From positions 1 through 41,370 of the IMG/VR virus record IMGVR_UViG_3300010399_000019: a stretch of 41,370 bases of DNA; one strand, given 5' to 3'. Each line of letters starts with the position of its first letter. Position 1 is the first letter of the stretch. A program made the translations under genes and the position numbers. The notes under the pieces were generated by a model that worked only from the letters and a program-made list of their open reading frames with translations, did no database searches and was not told the DNA's origin. Shown here piece by piece: positions 37,899 through 41,370 of the stretch. Source of the stretch: a virus.

Positions 37899-38566
37899 GC
37901 TCCCCCCTTCAACTCGTCGGACTTCGCCAAGGCGGCGCGGGCCGTGGCGAGAGCGGAGAGGGCGTCCTCGTGCGCGATCAGCGCGTGACTCGATTTCTCC
38001 GCTACCTCGTCTCCTTCGATGCTCGTCAATCCTCCGGCGTGAGAGAACCGCGCCAGCTTGATTTGGAGTTGCCGCCACTCCTCTCCGGTGCGGGCGACAT
38101 CCAGCAGAGCCTTCGCCTCTGCGTCGAACCTTCCGGCCAGCGCGGCGCGGGCATCGTCCGCGAGGCGGCCGATCTTGGTCGTGTTCCAGCCTTCCTCCCA
38201 GAACTTCACCAGGACCTCGCACACGCGACGGGTCTTCGTAGCCTGAATCCGGGACGCCAGGAGAGCGGCTTCCAGCGAACGAGCGTGGGCGGCGAGGACC
38301 GACAGGTCCCCGCAATTGTCGTGCGTCTCGCAGTACCCGCCAGTTCCAGAGCAAGGCTTATCAGCTTGCTCCAACGCCTCCCGCAGTTCCGCATTAGCCG
38401 CGAGAAGGCGGGGAGCCGCGACGATCATTTCCGCCGTCGGCATCGAATAGGTCTTTGCGACAAAGTTCTGATTGCGGTCGATAACGACGTAACCTCCTTC
38501 CTGGCGGTCCTCAATCGTCCAGTCGTAAGGCCCCTGCTTCGGTGCGTCCTTGGTATCGTTTTTCAA
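37895..38566 (-). CDS. Phage protein with AAPRLLAANAELREAL helix
   Basis: TTG 38566 follows AAGGGGGAAGA. The 223-residue product starts with a small beta domain (GPYDWTIEDRQEGGYVVID), then IVAAPRLLAANAELREAL, the helix shared with the 2199-2519 and 2538-2825 proteins. A Cys-rich insert (KPCSGTGGYCETHDNC) and a long Ala-rich helical part follow. It is the first gene downstream of the consensus promoter at 38591-38619, so it should be strongly expressed early. Its function is unknown. Confidence 0.7.
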   Translation of the reverse strand: MKNDTKDAPKQGPYDWTIEDRQEGGYVVIDRNQNFVAKTYSMPTAEMIVAAPRLLAANAELREALEQADKPCSGTGGYCETHDNCGDLSVLAAHARSLEAALLASRIQATKTRRVCEVLVKFWEEGWNTTKIGRLADDARAALAGRFDAEAKALLDVARTGEEWRQLQIKLARFSHAGGLTSIEGDEVAEKSSHALIAHEDALSALATARAALAKSDELKGGA

Positions 38567-38590
38567 TCTTCCCCCTTAACTACTGATGGT

Positions 38591-38619
38591 ATTATAGAGT
38601 ATCGGATAAAGTTTGTCAA
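38591..38619 (-). promoter_or_regulatory. Perfect consensus sigma-70 promoter, minus strand
   Basis: Reading the minus strand, TTGACA (38619-38614), 17 bases, TATAAT (38596-38591): an exact match to the sigma-70 consensus. The start would be near 38584, about 18 bases before the TTG of the 38566 gene. Confidence 0.9.
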
Positions 38620-39068
38620 TGGCGTCCGCAATTATCGGACGGCATATTTTCTTTGACCCAGTACGACTCCCCGCACTCCCGGCAGCGTCCCCGCGTTTCT
38701 GCCGTCTTAGCCGCCATCCAGGATTGATAGGCTCCGAAGTGGGTGCCAGCCGATCCCAGGTCAAAGTCTCTTTTCTCTGCCGCCAGCCATTCCAGAAGTC
38801 CCACGGCACGATCTACCGCGCCGCCTTGCGGGCCTACGACGTTCAATAGTTCCCCCGCATAGATAAGACCTCGGGCCATGTGTTTTGCTTCCCAATCCGG
38901 GCCTAACTTTTTAATTCGCTTGTAGGCGTTGACCACGGCTACTAAGTCTTTGGCGAGGGGCGGTAGGTTCTCGGGCCTTACTCGGATTTCTTCGCTCATA
39001 GTATCTAGCGCGATATCAAGACCGGAAAGGCATACGGGGCATTTGTGGAGATATGTTCTCTCAGACAT
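38616..39068 (-). CDS. Hypothetical protein with two zinc sites (dATP/dGTP pyrophosphohydrolase-like middle possible)
   Basis: ATG 39068 gives 150 residues, overlapping the PAPS reductase-like gene by eight bases. CPVCLSG near the N-terminus and CRECGESYW near the C-terminus suggest zinc knuckles. The helical middle (PPLAKDLVAVVNAYKRIKKL) is followed by RAVGLLEWLAAEKRDFDLGS, vaguely recalling phage-encoded DUF550/MazG-like helices. This is not strong enough to assign. Its last codons contain the -35 of the consensus promoter. Confidence 0.6.
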   Translation of the reverse strand: MSERTYLHKCPVCLSGLDIALDTMSEEIRVRPENLPPLAKDLVAVVNAYKRIKKLGPDWEAKHMARGLIYAGELLNVVGPQGGAVDRAVGLLEWLAAEKRDFDLGSAGTHFGAYQSWMAAKTAETRGRCRECGESYWVKENMPSDNCGRH

Positions 39069-40290
39069 TCGCCTCAACCAATTTATCCTGAGATTTATAT
39101 TTCTTGATCTCCATGTATTTTTCGTATGCGGGGCTCATCGGTTGAGTCAGTCCAAGACCCTTGCACCAATAGTCATTTCTCAATAGGACTTTACAGAGCC
39201 GTCGATAGCTCGGAGCCCAGTGGGCGTTCTCCAAAACTCGCGGGGCTTCGTCAGGTATGTCATTGGTGTATCCCCGCTTGCGCCAGCCACGGATAAACAC
39301 TTTAAAGCGGGAGAGGAAATGATCCCGCGATTTCTTCGGGAGCGTAGTCAAGAGCAAGTGACAAAAGCTCTTGTAGGTATGCCCCTCGGGTTTATTGATT
39401 TTGTTGTATCCAGTCACATTCCCGGTTTCCTCAACGTATAGGGCCATTCCGTTAGCCCCGTTCACGCGGGCGACTACCTTGCTCCAAGTCTCAGGCTCTA
39501 ACAGATGGTAGAGCCACAGTCCGCGCCTCTGATCGTCGCCGTAAGGCTGGCAAAGTCTCTGCTGCGAGGGGGTGACCCCGGCTTGGTGCATCAGATCATA
39601 AATCTCATTGTGCGGACGGTCCTTGAATTTCCGGTGATAGACCCAAATATCCGACACCTTCCAATCGTAAATCGGATAGACGTTGTAAGATGTATCCGTT
39701 ACCTTGGTCGTGTAGGGGTGATTCTCAAACATTTCCTTGTTTCTCAGGAACGCGGGAGAGGCGACGGTCCTATAACGGTTCAAGGATTCATCGGCCCGGA
39801 TGCCGACAAAGACCGCCGTATTAACACCTCCGCTATACCACTCAGCAAACAAGGGGCAGAACTCCTCAAACTCCATACCCTTGTGGAAGAACGGGAAGAA
39901 CGATTCATCTTGAATCGCGGACGCGGGCATTTCTCTGACCCATGCCTCTTTACGGTCCTTGTCCCAACAAATCCACCACGGCTCAAAATTGCTTGCCCCG
40001 TTTCTCAGGTGCATCGGCAAGCAAATCCAATACGGCTCGATACAGTCCTTGTAAAGCTCTAGCATCCGTTCGATATGCGAGGCGGTGGCTTTATACTGCG
40101 CCTCAAAGTCGATGGACATAACCGCGAATTTTCTACCGCGCTTCCTGGCTTCCTCGGCCACAACGTGAAACATGACAGTTGAGTCTTTCCCGCCGCTGAA
40201 TGAGAGGATGACTTTCTCAAACTTGTCAAAGACCATCCCGATTCTTTCCTTCGATGCGTCCAAGACGTTTAGCTCTCTATATTTTTTCAT
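39061..40290 (-). CDS. PAPS reductase-like PP-loop protein (IbrA/DUF3440-like)
   Basis: The 409-residue product has the PP-loop SGGKDS at residues 32-37 in ILSFSGGKDSTVMFH, as in PAPS reductases and adenine-nucleotide alpha hydrolases. It also has VFVGIRADESLNRYR, YPIYDWKVSDIWVY and a long C-terminal part (YWICLPMHLRNG earlier; GYTNDIPDEAPRVLEN later) as in the DUF3440/IbrA type. These are found on phages and islands together with a ParB-fold partner, as here. They probably adenylate or transfer sulfur to an unknown substrate. The role in the phage is unknown; DNA modification or host reprogramming are hypotheses. Confidence 0.85.
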   Translation of the reverse strand: MKKYRELNVLDASKERIGMVFDKFEKVILSFSGGKDSTVMFHVVAEEARKRGRKFAVMSIDFEAQYKATASHIERMLELYKDCIEPYWICLPMHLRNGASNFEPWWICWDKDRKEAWVREMPASAIQDESFFPFFHKGMEFEEFCPLFAEWYSGGVNTAVFVGIRADESLNRYRTVASPAFLRNKEMFENHPYTTKVTDTSYNVYPIYDWKVSDIWVYHRKFKDRPHNEIYDLMHQAGVTPSQQRLCQPYGDDQRRGLWLYHLLEPETWSKVVARVNGANGMALYVEETGNVTGYNKINKPEGHTYKSFCHLLLTTLPKKSRDHFLSRFKVFIRGWRKRGYTNDIPDEAPRVLENAHWAPSYRRLCKVLLRNDYWCKGLGLTQPMSPAYEKYMEIKKYKSQDKLVEANV

Positions 40291-40291
40291 G

Positions 40292-40711
40292 TTAGTAAAG
40301 GTTCACCTTGGTCTTAACCCCGGCCCCGTCAAGCTCTACGGGTTCATCCCCTCTTTCCGCAAGCCACTTGTTGAGGTATTCAAGGGCAAGCGCGTCCGCG
40401 TCTTTCTGCTGCTGATCGGTCAACAGGAAGTAACCGGATCGGTACTTAGACGGCAAGCCTAGAGCGATACAGGCCGACGCCTGTCCTAACCACGCTATCC
40501 GGTTCATGCTCTCATTGGTTAGGTAATGCTCGGTTGAATTGGGCCACTCAGCCAGGACCCGCCTCAATGCCTTGTCAAAGGCGTCCAGATCCGACAGAAA
40601 GGCTCGGTACATTTCCCGGCACTCGTCATCCGTCTTTCCCGTTACTTGACCTTCATAGAATCCAGCCGGATAGCACTCCCACTTATCCCAGGTGTGATAG
40701 ACGCGGCTAAC
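40292..40711 (-). CDS. Conserved middle gene of the ParB-fold/PAPS reductase trio
   Basis: ATG 40711 overlaps the stop of the ParB-fold gene, giving 139 residues. AGFYEGQVTGKTDDECREMY, then AFLSDLDAFDKALRRVLAEW and LTNESMNRIAWLGQASACIA and ALEYLNKWL form a helical protein of a type I have seen beside ParB/PAPS reductase pairs. No catalytic motif is evident. It probably acts with its neighbours. A longer start at 40750 lies inside the ParB-fold gene. Confidence 0.7.
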   Translation of the reverse strand, partial: VSRVYHTWDKWECYPAGFYEGQVTGKTDDECREMYRAFLSDLDAFDKALRRVLAEWPNSTEHYLTNESMNRIAWLGQASACIALGLPSKYRSGYFLLTDQQQKDADALALEYLNKWLAERGDEPVELDGAGVKTKVNLY

Positions 40712-41370
40712 CATTGATCGCCTCCGCATCCTCAAACGTGATATCTTCAATGGCTTCCTCGAACCCGATATCCCAGGACTTAGAGAAATCGGAATCCGCG
40801 AACGCTTCTGCCATTCCGGTAATCTGACAGAGCCTTAAAACCTCGTCGGGGTCCATGCCGAGATTCTTAGATATCTTCGCGTCGGACCAATTGCGCCGTT
40901 TCAGTTCGACGACGATATCAGCCATGGCCTCGACCTTGTGTTTACCCCTAGCGCGGTTGTGACGGATGGTAGACGCGATTCGGTCCCCCTTGTCCGTCCG
41001 GTCCTCATTGATCGTTACGACAGGGAGATACCCCTTAATGCGGGACTGAACGTCGGGGCATTCCTTGCCGACGCGATGACGATGGAAGCCGTCAACAACC
41101 TCACGGACTGAGCCGCCGTTAAACGTAACGATAGGCTGAGTGTAACCGTCCTGAGAGATTGACTCGCGCAGCAGTTCCATTTCTGGCGGGGCTACCTGGT
41201 TGGGGTTATAGTCATTACTTGTGACCGTATCGGCCTTGACCCAACGTACGAAATCGACGGGCTCCGAATTGAACGGACTGTGCTTATGAATCTCAGCCCG
41301 CAGCCTGTTAATTTCTTCGATCCTGTCAGACTCGGGCAAGTCGGAGAGATAGTCAAAACTGATTCGGTAT
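40707..41370 (-). CDS. ParB-fold protein (IbrB-like), continuing across the junction into 134-1
   Basis: The gene runs off the window end and its first codons are at 134-1. The full protein is 224 residues. The ParB/sulfiredoxin-type core includes NPNQVAPPEMELLRESI, GYTQPIVTF, VVDGFHRHRVG (the conserved GxHR motif) and IRHNRARGKHKVEAMA. An HTH-like part follows (WSDAKISKNLGMDPDEVLRL) and an acidic end. Such proteins pair with PAPS reductase-like PP-loop proteins (IbrA/IbrB). It may bind DNA and nucleotide; partition is unlikely without a ParA, and none is seen. Confidence 0.82.
   Translation of the reverse strand, partial: YRISFDYLSDLPESDRIEEINRLRAEIHKHSPFNSEPVDFVRWVKADTVTSNDYNPNQVAPPEMELLRESISQDGYTQPIVTFNGGSVREVVDGFHRHRVGKECPDVQSRIKGYLPVVTINEDRTDKGDRIASTIRHNRARGKHKVEAMADIVVELKRRNWSDAKISKNLGMDPDEVLRLCQITGMAEAFADSDFSKSWDIGFEEAIEDITFEDAEAING
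41248..41370. repeat. Terminal direct repeat, right copy
   Basis: This stretch is identical to 1-123. See the left copy. Confidence 0.95.

Noticed and set aside
1-41370. CRISPR arrays, insertion sequences, integrase or attachment sites
   Set aside because: No regularly spaced repeats, transposase motifs, tyrosine or serine recombinase motifs were found on either strand.

Overview
The window appears to be a complete, circularised genome of a tailed phage (short-tailed, podovirus-like) of about 41.25 kb. Bases 1-123 are repeated exactly at 41248-41370, and one gene (a ParB-fold protein) runs across the junction. The virion genes recognised are a large terminase, a portal, a scaffold-like protein, an N4-gp56-type major capsid protein, a short-tail adaptor and a nozzle-like tail protein. 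No tape measure or tail-tube/sheath genes were seen, nor any integrase, repressor, DNA polymerase, helicase or primase. The host cannot be named. Sec signal peptides, a lipoprotein and an outer-membrane-like protein suggest a diderm (Gram-negative-type) bacterium.

Layout. Minus-strand arm A (about 3.4 kb down to 0.85 kb) carries small proteins and a Mom-like DNA-modification enzyme. It ends at a strong intrinsic terminator (676-726) that overlaps a competing helix and lies just downstream of a promoter, so it may act as a switch into the next minus-strand genes. Divergent promoters sit at 3388-3508. The plus-strand arm (3.5-28.06 kb) runs: lipoprotein and an unknown protein, terminator, HNH nuclease, TerS/TerL, portal, scaffold, capsid, a five-gene methyltransferase/glycosyltransferase cassette, adaptor, nozzle, ejection-type proteins, signal-peptide tail-fibre-like proteins, lysis candidates, zinc-ribbon proteins and an exonuclease. 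Minus-strand arm B runs from about 0.75 kb through the junction and down from 41.2 to 28.0 kb. It holds the ParB-fold/unknown/PAPS-reductase-like trio, a block of coiled-coil and metal-binding small proteins, a metallophosphoesterase, an ERF-family annealing protein, HNH and NinG-like proteins, a truncated nucleotide-sugar dehydrogenase and many micro-proteins.

Gene packing is extreme. Most neighbours overlap by 1-4 bases (TAATG, ATGA, GTGA, TTGA), TTG and GTG starts are common, and about fifteen real-looking genes under 60 codons link larger ones.

The most unusual features are: (1) five proteins of the virion/lysis arm, including the nozzle-like protein itself, begin with textbook Sec signal peptides, and the larger ones carry even numbers of cysteines; (2) a glycosylation cassette sits between capsid and adaptor genes; (3) a promoter-terminator-antiterminator element lies upstream of arm B; (4) the phage encodes both a Mom-like adenine modification enzyme and a ParB-fold/PAPS-reductase pair.
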